In this document: positions 50,206-59,097 of the stretch, piece by piece
Numbering within the stretch: the stretch's first letter is position 1
Layout of the letters: each line of letters begins with the position of its first letter
Source of the DNA: Sorangium sp051521495
GTDB lineage: Bacteria; Myxococcota_A; Polyangia; Polyangiales; Polyangiaceae
Reading direction: 5' to 3'
NCBI RefSeq assembly: GCF_051521495.1
Contig: NZ_CP150355.1
Span: 8,246,001-8,310,000 of the forward strand
Length of the DNA stretch: 64,000 nt
Made by a program: the position numbers and the translations under genes
The notes under the pieces: model-generated
What the model saw: the letters and a program-made list of their open reading frames with translations, nothing else
Databases searched by the model: none
What the model was told of the DNA's origin: nothing

Positions 50206-51663
50206 CTAGTGCTGATCCCCCCACATCTTCTGGTGCTGCGCCTGACGGTGATAGAGGGACGGATCGAAGTATTTCCGGTAGAACTCCAGTTCCAGGTGCG
50301 AGAACTGCAGCCAGACGCCGGGCAGGTGGAAGGCGTTGGTGTGCGCGGGAAAGCGGCCGTAGGTGTCGTAGATGTAGTTGCAGATCTCCTTCGCGTACAC
50401 CACGGCCTCGGGCTTGGGACGCCGGTTCGCCATCTTCAGGAACGCATCGCCGTACTCGGCCTTGTTGTAGGCGAGGTCGAAGATCGCGTTGTCGCCGTAG
50501 GTGCCGGTCGGGCCGTACTTCTCCTCGATGACCTGATCCACCGCGGCATCCATCGACTTCACGTACGGCGGCGTCAGGGACTCGAGCACGCCGTCGATCC
50601 CGATCGGGTTGTCGAGCGGCGCCGGCAGCGGCGGCCACCGCCGCCAGGTCGTCGGCTTCTGCATCCGGAACTCGATCCCGAACTTTCCCTTCGCCGGGTC
50701 GCGCTCGAACAGGTACGGCGCATCCACAGCGGCGTGGATCCAGGCGCCAAGGCCCATTCCCTGGGCGATCAGCATCAGGTTCTGCAGCTGGAAGAACGTC
50801 TCGTAGTCGGTGCGCAGCTCGCCCGCGTAGCCGATCGACACCGGGAACTCGGAGTTCAGCCAGCCGCCGCGGGCGCGCCTGGCGCCGCCGATGAGCTGAT
50901 ACGGGATCTTCGGGGCGATGCCGAGCTGGCTCGCGAGCCACGCGCCCCAGTCGAGCAGCGTCCGCGGACGGAAGCGCCGCCAGTCGTCCACGAACAGCGG
51001 ACGTTGGCCATCCTCCTCGGACAGGAGGCTGATGACCACGTTGATGAACTGGCGCGTGAGGTCGACGATCGGCAGCAGGATCGTCGTCCCGGGACGATTG
51101 GAGATCTGGCGATTCCAGATGAAGTAGTACGGCCAGCGGCGCGGAAAATCGAGCCGCTCCTTGTAGAGCCGATGCTTCATCCTCGCGGCGGCCCCGATCC
51201 AGTCCGACTCGGACCAGTCTTCCCACCGCGGCGGCAGCCCCTTCAGCGACTCGAGCCCCTCGCGATTCCGCAGATGCTTGATGAGGAACGTGCCCTCGTC
51301 GTTGATCAGGAAGAACGACACGGCATGGGCGTTGTCGATGCTGCTGGCCGAGCGCGCGATGATGTTGATCAGCGGCGCCGAGAACCGCTCGCTCCCGTCG
51401 TCGTTCCTCGCCGGCACGTCGTGCATCGTCGTCATCCCGGTCAACCCGGTGCAGACGATCAGCACGGCTTCCTCGACCGGGGAGAGCGGTGCCGGCTCGT
51501 TCTGGCTGGTGTAGCTGATCGGACCGGACTGGATCGACACGCCGCGCGCCACGCGCCGCGTGCGCCGGTCGAAGATGGCGGACATCAACGGATAGGTGAA
51601 AAGCTCGCGCAATCCCCGATGCGACGAGGCGTGGGTATCCCTCTGGTCGTGATCTGCGGCCAT
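50206..51663 (-). CDS. nitroreductase-like protein (tentative)
   Basis: Product of 485 residues from ATG 51663, with GAGAGG 9 bases upstream. The segment APLSPVEEAVLIVCTGLTGM resembles the start of some nitroreductase-fold proteins, and a helical middle with FFQLQNLMLIAQGMGLGAWIHAA recalls the flavin-site helices of that fold. The C-terminus (ICNYIYDTYGRFPAHTNAFHLPGVW) is conserved-looking but unknown to me. It is the first gene of the redox cluster and lies 13 bases after a decayed GMC oxidoreductase gene. A flavin-dependent oxidoreductase is likely, not certain. Confidence 0.55.
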   Translation of the reverse strand: MAADHDQRDTHASSHRGLRELFTYPLMSAIFDRRTRRVARGVSIQSGPISYTSQNEPAPLSPVEEAVLIVCTGLTGMTTMHDVPARNDDGSERFSAPLINIIARSASSIDNAHAVSFFLINDEGTFLIKHLRNREGLESLKGLPPRWEDWSESDWIGAAARMKHRLYKERLDFPRRWPYYFIWNRQISNRPGTTILLPIVDLTRQFINVVISLLSEEDGQRPLFVDDWRRFRPRTLLDWGAWLASQLGIAPKIPYQLIGGARRARGGWLNSEFPVSIGYAGELRTDYETFFQLQNLMLIAQGMGLGAWIHAAVDAPYLFERDPAKGKFGIEFRMQKPTTWRRWPPLPAPLDNPIGIDGVLESLTPPYVKSMDAAVDQVIEEKYGPTGTYGDNAIFDLAYNKAEYGDAFLKMANRRPKPEAVVYAKEICNYIYDTYGRFPAHTNAFHLPGVWLQFSHLELEFYRKYFDPSLYHRQAQHQKMWGDQH

Positions 51664-51676
51664 GATGTCCTCTCTG

Positions 51677-52085
51677 TTACGCGACGTGAGCGGCGATGCG
51701 CTCCGCGAGCGCTGCGATCGTGTGCGAAGGATTCTCGGACCGACGGCGTCGGTACGATGGCGCCGTCCGCGACGATTGGATCGGGGCAACCAGACGTCCG
51801 CCCGAGGTCATCAACGACGCCCGTTTCGGGCGATGCGCCCACGACGCCGCCGCCGGGCGGTGCACGGTCAGGAGGCCCTTCAACGGACTCCACAGTGGAT
51901 TCATCAGCGACCGCCCGCCAGTCGTTTCGGTCAGGCTCTCGTGCATCGCCTGCGTGGCGTTGACGATACCCTCGGAATTCTCGACGGGCCAATTCAAGTC
52001 AAGGACGCGCTTCGGCGGCATGAACCAGCGCCGCTTGAGGTGCAGCTCGCCGTCGCCGGCGTCCTTGCCGGGACGCTCGCAAGGA
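51677..52085 (-). pseudogene. C-terminal remnant of a GMC oxidoreductase
   Basis: Translation in two frames matches the end of the intact enzyme at 54365: DAGDGELHLKRRWF, DLNWPVENSEG, SLTETTGG, then with a shift GVVDDLGRTSG and IVADGAIVPT, then back to NPSHTIAALAERIAAHVA. The intact gene has DAADGELRLSPRF, DLTWRVDESG, LSEATGG, VVDHAGRVFG, IVADGAILPG and NPSMTIGALSERIAALM. At least two frameshifts; the flavin-binding N-terminus is missing. Confidence 0.82.
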
Positions 52086-52093
52086 CACTTCCC

Positions 52094-52400
52094 GGAAGCG
52101 CAATGTTCGACCTGTCATTGTAACACACGTAGCTGTCGCGGACGTCGATTCGATTGGCGCCCGCCCGGACATCGAAATGCCTGGCGGCAGGAGGACCGAG
52201 GACACCCCTGAGCTGGTCCTGGCCGCATTGCATATCAGGACGATATCGTCGCTGTTCGACGCTTGGACGGGTCGGCGTTGCTGGCGACCAGGTCGTGCGT
52301 GACCCGGACGTTCTCGGAGGTCCCGACCCAGATGCCGCCATCGTCGGAGCCCGTGACCTTGCTTAGCGCGACGAGCCCGACTACCCTGCTGCCTGCCTGA
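52094..52400 (-). pseudogene. remnant of a beta-helix-type gene
   Basis: In shifting minus-strand frames one reads GGIWVGTSENVRVTHDLVASN and NRIDVRDSYVCYNDRSN, a pattern of right-handed beta-helix repeats (polysaccharide lyase-like or NosD-like). No intact frame or start remains. GC and codon use are lower than in neighbouring genes. Likely decayed; the original function is unknown. Confidence 0.5.
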
Positions 52401-52530
52401 ATGGCGCGCAAATCCCGAGGGCATCGACAATGCCCTCGAGGGCTTCTGTCCACATTACTACAAGAACATGTCTGAGGCGGCCAACGCGCTGCTGGACGAT
52501 GAGTAGGGGACGGGCAGCACCTACGGCAAT
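52401..52530 (+). pseudogene. short gene remnant
   Basis: A plus-strand frame reads LPEWRANPEGIDNALEGF and YYKNMSEAANALLDDE before a stop at about 52507; more coding-like sequence follows in a shifted frame. No start. It belongs to the decayed zone 52.0-52.6 kb. Parent gene not recognised. Confidence 0.35.
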
Positions 52531-52660
52531 CCGCCAGACTTCGAAGAGTCTGCAAGGCCCCGGACCTCGCGCAGCGCTTCCTCGACGAAGCGCAGCGCCA
52601 TTGGCCGTCAGCGTAGCTCTCGGCATACCCGCCCGCCTTCAACCCAAGAGGGAACACCTG

Positions 52661-53161
52661 ATGTCAACCGTCTCCTCCGTCGTATCGTCGCGAATCGCGG
52701 TGCCGAGGGCACCCTTTTTCGCCTGGCTCGTCCCCGGGGTGTTCGACACGGAGCTGCACACCGTGCTGCGCCCGGGGTACGGCTTTCCCGGCACAGCGTG
52801 GACCTCCGGCACCACTGGACCGTGGGATGTGCCTGGTTCGTACCGGACAATCCACCTGACGGACGGCAGTACCGTACGCGAAGAGGTAGTAGCTGCCGAT
52901 GCGCCCGACTATTTCTCGTACGCAGTGACCAACTTCACGAATCCCATCCTCCGCCTGCTGGTGAAGGAGGCACGAGGGCAATGGTGGTTCACGGACGACG
53001 GCGCCGGCACCAGAGTGAAATGGCTTTATGAGTTCGAGGGCACGTCCACCCTGGCGACGCTCCTCCTGACTCCCGCGATCAAGATCTTCTGGCACCGGTA
53101 CATGGTCGCGGCGGTGCAACGGATCAAGAAACGCGCTGAAAACGAGCTACGGGGGAAGTAA
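52661..53161 (+). CDS. SRPBCC-fold small protein
   Basis: Product of 166 residues. The beta-rich core with SYRTIHLTDGSTVREEVVAADAPDYFSYAVTNFTNPILRLL and GQWWFTDDGAGTRVKWLYEFEGTS fits the START/SRPBCC fold, which binds hydrophobic ligands such as lipids or polyketides. The end KKRAENELRG is a usual helix. ATG 52661 has GAGGGAA upstream. It lies 3 bases before the catalase-like gene, so both are coupled and probably act on the same hydrophobic molecule. Confidence 0.75.
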   Translation: MSTVSSVVSSRIAVPRAPFFAWLVPGVFDTELHTVLRPGYGFPGTAWTSGTTGPWDVPGSYRTIHLTDGSTVREEVVAADAPDYFSYAVTNFTNPILRLLVKEARGQWWFTDDGAGTRVKWLYEFEGTSTLATLLLTPAIKIFWHRYMVAAVQRIKKRAENELRGK

Positions 53162-53164
53162 TCA

Positions 53165-54253
53165 ATGAGCAAGTGGAATTTCGACCTGAGTGCCTTGCAC
53201 GGGCCGCAAGGGATGAGCGAGGATGACCTCACCTACCGCGGCTCCAGATATGCGGAGGTCCGAGACGCCCTGTATGAGAATCCATATCGCAAAGGCCGAA
53301 GCGGCCAGGCCCCCGGCCCCCTGCCGATGTTCAAGTCGACCATCCGCAACGCGTGGTTAGGTGCGTTCTCTGCTCACCACGATGTCATGAAGCAAGCCGC
53401 GGGGCGCGCGGTCGACTCGAGGGCGGACCTTCGCTGGGGACCCGACGGCAAGGGCTTCCGCAGGATAGTAGCGCCCAATGCCATCTGCCTCCTGGGAGTA
53501 TGGGAGATCACGGAGGAGAGCGAGTACAGCGGCTACTTCAAGCAAGGCGCCAAGGGCTTGATCATCGGACGATACTCATCGGATGGAAATGAGACGCGCC
53601 GTGGACAACGACGCTCATTGAGCCTCGCCGGAAAGATCTATCCGACGATGGACCCGAACCACGCGGCTCCGCTCATCCCCGCCGGCTTCATGTCCCAGGA
53701 AGACCTTGGGGGCATGCACACCGACTTCATCAACGACGCGATGCTCCGAAACACGCCCAACGTGACCGCATGGCGGCGCGGGATCTACCTCCTCATCCTG
53801 GCTCGCGCTGGTCTGGTCTTTGCGCTCGTGGACAAGGTGCCGGACGCTCGCCAGCTCCATGAAATCGCCGAGCTCGGGAAACCCAAGGACGAGCCCACGA
53901 GGTGCCCCGAGCACATGATGCTCAAGATGGCGCCTCGACAGGCCCGGATACAGGGCGAAAACCTGGATTTCCGAGATGAGATTTATGGTCACATCTTCGA
54001 ACCGGGAGCTTCGGAGCCCACTGGTTCGATCGTGTTCGACATCAGCGTGTCCGACTCTGCTCTGAACGTAGGCATACTGGGATTCCGGCGCGTGAGGGTC
54101 ACCAACTGGCGTCGTATAGGCCGGATTACGTTCACGGAGGCCGTCGCCTCCTACAATGCCGATCATGTCGTGCATTTCCATCACCCGGGTTGGCGCATCG
54201 ACCGGAACGACCCATCGACCGTCGTCCGCTCGGGCGGGAGGCGGATCCGGTAG
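53165..54253 (+). CDS. catalase-superfamily-like haem protein (tentative)
   Basis: Product of 362 residues. The middle block YSGYFKQGAKGLIIGRYSSDGNE-TRRGQRRSLSLAGKIYPTMDPNH resembles catalase-related proteins, in which a GxxGxxxRxS loop precedes a GxKxF segment. SQEDLGGMHTDFINDAMLRNTPNVTAW follows. Relatives of this superfamily include allene oxide synthases. The haem ligand tyrosine and distal histidine cannot be placed with confidence. It is coupled to the SRPBCC gene. Local GC is somewhat low, as in the decayed zone upstream. Confidence 0.45.
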   Translation: MSKWNFDLSALHGPQGMSEDDLTYRGSRYAEVRDALYENPYRKGRSGQAPGPLPMFKSTIRNAWLGAFSAHHDVMKQAAGRAVDSRADLRWGPDGKGFRRIVAPNAICLLGVWEITEESEYSGYFKQGAKGLIIGRYSSDGNETRRGQRRSLSLAGKIYPTMDPNHAAPLIPAGFMSQEDLGGMHTDFINDAMLRNTPNVTAWRRGIYLLILARAGLVFALVDKVPDARQLHEIAELGKPKDEPTRCPEHMMLKMAPRQARIQGENLDFRDEIYGHIFEPGASEPTGSIVFDISVSDSALNVGILGFRRVRVTNWRRIGRITFTEAVASYNADHVVHFHHPGWRIDRNDPSTVVRSGGRRIR

Positions 54254-54364
54254 TCGTAATTCGCATCTCCAGCGCTATCGACCCGGCGGAGCGCTCTGCA
54301 TGACGAGCGACCGGAGAGCCGACGCACCGTCCAGGTGAAAGGCCCCTCGCGAGGAGAGTGCCTC

Positions 54365-55972
54365 ATGCGTGATCAATTCGACGTCATCGTCATCGGGAGC
54401 GGCTTCGGCGGGGCCATCACGGCGGCTCGGCTGGCAGAGGGAGGTGCCCGCGTTCTCGTCCTCGAACGGGGCAGGCGCTGGACCGCAAATCAGCACCCGC
54501 GCGGGCCGACGGACGCCTGGCTCTATCGAAAAAATTCCCCGGCGAAGCACAACGGCTGGCTCGACCTGCGCTTCTTCCCGCGCATGATCATCGCGCAGGG
54601 CGCCGGTGTAGGAGGCGGATCCCTGTGTTACTCCGCTGTTCTCCTGGAGGCTCGACCCGAGCTGTTCGACGCCGGGTGGCCGCCGGAGATCACCTACAAG
54701 GAGCTGCGACCGTACTACGCGAAGGTACGGGACATGCTCAGCGTGGAGCCGATCCCGAGCCGACAGCTCACAGCGCGCGCGCGCCTGCTTCGGAGAGCGG
54801 CCGCGAAGCTCGGCCACGGCGATCGCTTCACCAGGGTGCCGCTGGGGATCACGTTCGACGAAGACTGGAGTTATGGCCTCCACGACCCGCTCGGCCATCA
54901 GCACTCGAAGTCGTTCGTCAATCAGCAGGGCGAGCGGCAGGGTACATGTGTCCATCTCGGCAACTGCGACATCGGCTGCGACGTTCGTGCAAAGAATACG
55001 CTCGACCTCAACTACATCCCTCTTGCGGAGCGCCACGGGGCCGAGGTGCGACCGTTGCACATCGCGCGCCGCATCGAGCCGGATGGCAGCGGCTACCGCG
55101 TGTCCTTCGATCGCGTCGACCGTGAGCGCCTGATTTCTGGCAGCGTGCGCGCGGAGATGGTGGTCCTGGCAGCGGGTTCGCTCGGCACCACGGAGCTCTT
55201 GCTGCGCTGCCGCGATGAGTACCGCACCCTGCCGGACATCAGCCGACGTCTTGGGAAACATTGGAGCCCGAACGCCAACTTCCTGACTCCGGCCTTTTAC
55301 CCGGATGGCGACCAGGTGAAGCAGGGCATCGGCCCCACCATCACGTCAGGGCTGGAGTTCATGGACGGCAGCGTGAACGGGCAGCGCTTTTACATCCAAG
55401 ACGACGGATTCCCGAATATGCTGTTAAACGCAATGCGCGCCATGCTCGCATCGCCCGCGTTGCGACCGGTGGCATGGCTGCTCGAGCGACAGCTCGCGCG
55501 CGGCCTAGACGAGGTGAATCCAACCCGCAACGTGATGGTCTGGTTGGGCCAGGGCATCGACGCCGCCGACGGCGAGCTGCGCCTGAGCCCTCGCTTCGCG
55601 AAGCGGTGGGAGCAGGACATCGACCTCACGTGGCGCGTCGACGAGTCGGGAGAGCTGGCCGACACGATCCTGGAGATGCATAAACGGCTGTCCGAGGCGA
55701 CCGGCGGCCAGCTCTATGTGCCCCTGTTCTGGCGGCTCGTCCGGGGCATGATCTCGGTCCATCCGCTGGGGGGTTGTGGCATGGGCCGCAGCCGCACCGA
55801 GGGCGTGGTCGATCATGCGGGGAGGGTGTTCGGCTACAAGAACCTGATCGTCGCGGATGGCGCGATTCTCCCCGGGGCCATTGGACGCAACCCTTCGATG
55901 ACGATTGGTGCCCTGAGTGAGCGCATTGCCGCTTTGATGCTGCGCGACCCAGGCGCCGGCGCGGAGCGCTGA
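54365..55972 (+). CDS. GMC oxidoreductase (cholesterol-oxidase-like)
   Basis: FAD-dependent alcohol oxidase/dehydrogenase of 535 residues. The N-terminus DVIVIGSGFGGAITAARLAEGGARVLVLERG binds FAD; GAGVGGGSLCYSAVLLEA, TCVHLGNCDIGCDVRAKNTLDLNYIPLA, VVLAAGSLGTTELLLRC and the C-terminal VHPLGGCGMG (with the catalytic His) and LIVADGAILPGAIGRNPSMTIGAL are typical of the family. ATG 54365 has GAGGAG 10 bases upstream. It would oxidise a hydrophobic alcohol to a ketone or aldehyde. A decayed paralogue lies at 51677. Confidence 0.92.
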   Translation: MRDQFDVIVIGSGFGGAITAARLAEGGARVLVLERGRRWTANQHPRGPTDAWLYRKNSPAKHNGWLDLRFFPRMIIAQGAGVGGGSLCYSAVLLEARPELFDAGWPPEITYKELRPYYAKVRDMLSVEPIPSRQLTARARLLRRAAAKLGHGDRFTRVPLGITFDEDWSYGLHDPLGHQHSKSFVNQQGERQGTCVHLGNCDIGCDVRAKNTLDLNYIPLAERHGAEVRPLHIARRIEPDGSGYRVSFDRVDRERLISGSVRAEMVVLAAGSLGTTELLLRCRDEYRTLPDISRRLGKHWSPNANFLTPAFYPDGDQVKQGIGPTITSGLEFMDGSVNGQRFYIQDDGFPNMLLNAMRAMLASPALRPVAWLLERQLARGLDEVNPTRNVMVWLGQGIDAADGELRLSPRFAKRWEQDIDLTWRVDESGELADTILEMHKRLSEATGGQLYVPLFWRLVRGMISVHPLGGCGMGRSRTEGVVDHAGRVFGYKNLIVADGAILPGAIGRNPSMTIGALSERIAALMLRDPGAGAER

Positions 55973-56051
55973 AGCTGGCTGCGGAGCGGAGGCAGCTGCT
56001 CCGCCCCCCCCCGCGCGCGACGACAAGAAGACGTGAGGCGCCGCGAGAGGC

Positions 56052-56082
56052 CACGGCCACGGTGGGAGCCACCGTGGCCGTG
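56052..56082. terminator. bidirectional hairpin between convergent genes
   Basis: CACGGCCACGGTGG pairs with CCACCGTGGCCGTG around GAG, between the ends of the GMC gene and the Old Yellow Enzyme gene. It contains the same arms as the hairpin at 50048-50072, so this is a duplicated terminator or repeat. Confidence 0.6.
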
Positions 56083-56113
56083 CGCCGCGCTGACGATGGG
56101 CGCTCGTCCCGGA

Positions 56114-57601
56114 TCAGCGCAGACGCCCGCGGTCCACGGGCACGCGCGTGGGCACCCGGAGCGGAACAGGCGGCTCCCCGGGGGGCTCGGAGGCGACGAG
56201 CCCGGCGAAGGGCGGCGGCCCCGAGACATAGGGAGATGGATAGAAGACGGACATGACCTCCTCCATCATCCTGACGTAATCGCCGTCGTAACGGCTGAGC
56301 TCATAGCAACCCAGCGGGTTCTCCGGCACGTTCAGGAGACACTTGTTGCAGTAGGTGCAAGGCTTGGGCGCGGCGTCGAGGCCGCGCTCGAACATCCTGA
56401 CGAGATCGTTGTTGGCGATGAGCGGCCTGGCGATGCTGACCGCATCGGCGGCCCCGCTGCGGATGACATCGGCGATGACCGAGGCCGTCTGGAAGCCGCC
56501 GGTGACGATGACCGGGACCTTCACGTGGCGCTTGATGGTCCGCGCGTCCTCGGTGTTGATGCCCTCGACCCTGGTGCCCGCCCGGCGGAACCAGAAGTAG
56601 CGAAATAGCGGGCGCAGGAGCCGGTACCGGAACAGGAGGTAGTTGCGCCCGGTGTGGACGCCGCTCGACAGGAGCCCATCATACCACCGGCGGGCCTCGT
56701 CCAGGGGAAAGCCGCCCGCAGGGTTGCGCGGATGGGGGAACATGCTCCCGGACGAGACGTGGATGGCGTCGACCCCCGCCTCCTCCAGCATCTGGCAGAT
56801 CGCGATGGAGTCCTGGAGCGTATTCCCCTTCTTCTCGAAGGGCACGACGTCGTTGTGGTCGACCGCGCTGATCTTGGCCTGCACGTGGAAGTCATCGCCC
56901 ACCGCGCGGCGGATCGCCCGGATGATCTCGACGAGGAACCGCGCCCGGTTCTCGACCGACCCTCCATACTCGTCCTTCCGGTCGTTGATGGCGGAGCTCA
57001 GGAACTGGTTGATGAGGTAGCCGTTCGCGCTGTGCGTCTCCACGCCGTCGAGCCCCGCCGCCTTCGCGCGCCGCGCGCCCTCGGCGAAGCACTGGACGGT
57101 GTACTTGATCTCCTCCCTGGTCATGGACTGGCAGAGGAACCCGTTGAACGGCTCGGTCCTGCTGGTCGAGCTCTGCGCCCGGAACGAGAGGTTCTCGACG
57201 CCGCCGAAGTCCTGCTGGCGGCCCGAGTGGCTGAGCTGGAGGATGTACCTGCAATCGTGGCGATGGATCCGCTCGCCCAGCGCGGCCCAGAATGGGATCG
57301 TCCCATCGTGGTTGATCATCGCGTAGTTCGGGAGGATGCGGCCGCGGGTGTGGACGGGCACGAACGACGAGATGATCGCCCCGACTCCGCCGGCGGCAAA
57401 TTTCTCTTCCCAGTTGATTCGGACATAGGTCCCCGAGCCGTCGTAGTTGTCGAAACGGCCAGAGATGCTCGACCGGAATATACGGTTCTTGACCGAGAGG
57501 TTACGGAGCTTGAGCTCACGGAAGACGACGTCGTTCACGTCGCCTCGACTGACGCGCTCACCGACTTGTTGGGCGCTTTTCTCACAATCTATCTTGGGCA
57601 T
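56114..57601 (-). CDS. Old Yellow Enzyme family FMN oxidoreductase
   Basis: NAD(P)H-dependent reductase of activated C=C bonds, 495 residues from ATG 57601 with GGAGAG just upstream. The barrel shows LQLSHSGRQ, the catalytic/FMN region DGVETHSANGYLINQFLSSAINDRKDEYGGSVENRARFLVEII, IHVSSGSM, VIVTGGFQ and DAVSIARPLIANNDLV. At the end PCTYCNKCLLNVPENPLGC has four cysteines, the 4Fe-4S ligand pattern of dienoyl-CoA-reductase-type members, but the extra domains of those are absent. Divergent from the P450 gene. 12-oxophytodienoate-reductase-like chemistry is possible. Confidence 0.9.
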   Translation of the reverse strand: MPKIDCEKSAQQVGERVSRGDVNDVVFRELKLRNLSVKNRIFRSSISGRFDNYDGSGTYVRINWEEKFAAGGVGAIISSFVPVHTRGRILPNYAMINHDGTIPFWAALGERIHRHDCRYILQLSHSGRQQDFGGVENLSFRAQSSTSRTEPFNGFLCQSMTREEIKYTVQCFAEGARRAKAAGLDGVETHSANGYLINQFLSSAINDRKDEYGGSVENRARFLVEIIRAIRRAVGDDFHVQAKISAVDHNDVVPFEKKGNTLQDSIAICQMLEEAGVDAIHVSSGSMFPHPRNPAGGFPLDEARRWYDGLLSSGVHTGRNYLLFRYRLLRPLFRYFWFRRAGTRVEGINTEDARTIKRHVKVPVIVTGGFQTASVIADVIRSGAADAVSIARPLIANNDLVRMFERGLDAAPKPCTYCNKCLLNVPENPLGCYELSRYDGDYVRMMEEVMSVFYPSPYVSGPPPFAGLVASEPPGEPPVPLRVPTRVPVDRGRLR

Positions 57602-57712
57602 AGACTCTCCAGTGGACGGTCTGAATCGTCCAGGCGCCTGGACACCAGAGCAAGACTGGAGCGCCCTTGCGCGCCCCGCCGGGCCAAGTAGATATAGCCG
57701 CCGGAGGGGCAC

Positions 57713-59071
57713 ATGCCATCTCACGCGCGCCGGGGCGACACGGAGAGGACAATTCCTCGATTGTCGTTCGCTGATGCCCTGGTCTATAACCTCGGATACC
57801 TCGTTCCGTATCTCCTGCAGGGGGTCTTCACCGACCGGCGCCCGTGGGTGTACTTCTGGCTCGCGGTCCACCCCGATCCCGGGGCCGTCGGTTTTCTGGG
57901 ACGGATGCGGGACAAGCATCGGAGCGGCATCTTCTGGATCCGCCTGGGTACCCGCAGATCGCTGATCGTCCTCGATCGTGAGGATGTCCACCGGGTGCTC
58001 AAGCTGTCCCCCGACGTCTATCAGGCCGGGAGCTTCAAGCGCGAGGGAATGCAGCTCTTCCAGCCGAACGCCGTCACCATCTCGCGCGGCGAGGCGTGGC
58101 AGGAACGGCGCTGGTTCAACGAGGCAGTCCTCGATTTCCACCGATCGAGGCACCGCTACGCGGCGCAGTTCCTCTCGATCGTCCGAGACGAAGTCGCGAT
58201 CATGAGCCGCTCGGTCCGCTCGTTGCGCTCCTGGGATTCTTACGATCGTCTCTTCGAGACGATCACGCGACGGATCGTCTTCGGCACCGCCGCGCGGGAC
58301 GACGCGGAGGTGACCCGCCTGCTCAAGCGGATGCTGCGGGAGGCGAACCGGCTGATCAAGCCGAGGCGCTCGCGGTACTATGACCGCTTTTATGCCCGCA
58401 TCCGCGCCTACCTCGACGCCGCGGAGCCGGGCAGCCTGGCCGCGCTCTGCGGGCAGGTGCCCTCCACAGAGCTGACCAAGGTCGAGAACCAGCTGCCGCA
58501 CTGGCTCTTCGCGATGTGGCAGACGCTGGGCACGAACGTGGTCCGGGCCCTGGCCTTGATCGCCGCCCACCCCGACGCCGAGCGCGAGGTGCGCCGCGAG
58601 ATGGCCGGGGTCGATCTCACCACCTCCGAGGGGATCGACCGGCTCGCGTACCTCGAAGGATGCGTGCAAGAGGCCATGCGGCTCTGGCCAACGACGCCGC
58701 TGATCTTCCGCGAGACGACGGTCCGCGACGTCCTTGGAGGCGTCGAGATCCCCGCGAAGACGCCGGTCCTGATCCCGAACAGCTTCAACCACCGGGATCG
58801 CGAGCGCGTCGTCACGGCCGACAGGTTCTCTCCGCGCTCGTGGGTCGACGGCGAGGAGCACCCGCTGTTCCACCACCTGGGCGGCGGGGCCCAGGTGTGC
58901 GCGGGGAAGCCCCTCGCCCTGTTCCTCGCCAAGGCCGTCTTGGCCACGCTGCTCGACGGCCGGCGCTTCCGCCTCGTCCGGCCGAGCCTGGGGCCCTCAC
59001 AGCGCGTTCCTTACGCGTTCAACCATTTCAGGGTCCGCTTCGAGGTCTCGCCGAGCGAGGCCGCGGAATAA
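57713..59071 (+). CDS. cytochrome P450
   Basis: Haem monooxygenase of 452 residues. The K helix EAMRLWPTTPLIFRETT (about 318) and the haem loop FHHLGGGAQVCAGKPLALFL with the proximal Cys near residue 395 are clear. The I helix carries FAMWQTLGTNVVRALALI, which lacks the usual acidic-Thr pair (GT-N in place of the (D/E)T). This is seen in P450s that act on peroxides instead of O2 with reductase. It lies 26 bases before the haem peroxidase gene, so both may act in sequence on a fatty acid. Confidence 0.92.
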   Translation: MPSHARRGDTERTIPRLSFADALVYNLGYLVPYLLQGVFTDRRPWVYFWLAVHPDPGAVGFLGRMRDKHRSGIFWIRLGTRRSLIVLDREDVHRVLKLSPDVYQAGSFKREGMQLFQPNAVTISRGEAWQERRWFNEAVLDFHRSRHRYAAQFLSIVRDEVAIMSRSVRSLRSWDSYDRLFETITRRIVFGTAARDDAEVTRLLKRMLREANRLIKPRRSRYYDRFYARIRAYLDAAEPGSLAALCGQVPSTELTKVENQLPHWLFAMWQTLGTNVVRALALIAAHPDAEREVRREMAGVDLTTSEGIDRLAYLEGCVQEAMRLWPTTPLIFRETTVRDVLGGVEIPAKTPVLIPNSFNHRDRERVVTADRFSPRSWVDGEEHPLFHHLGGGAQVCAGKPLALFLAKAVLATLLDGRRFRLVRPSLGPSQRVPYAFNHFRVRFEVSPSEAAE

Positions 59072-59097
59072 CCACTGACACTGTGCAAAGGATCCCT

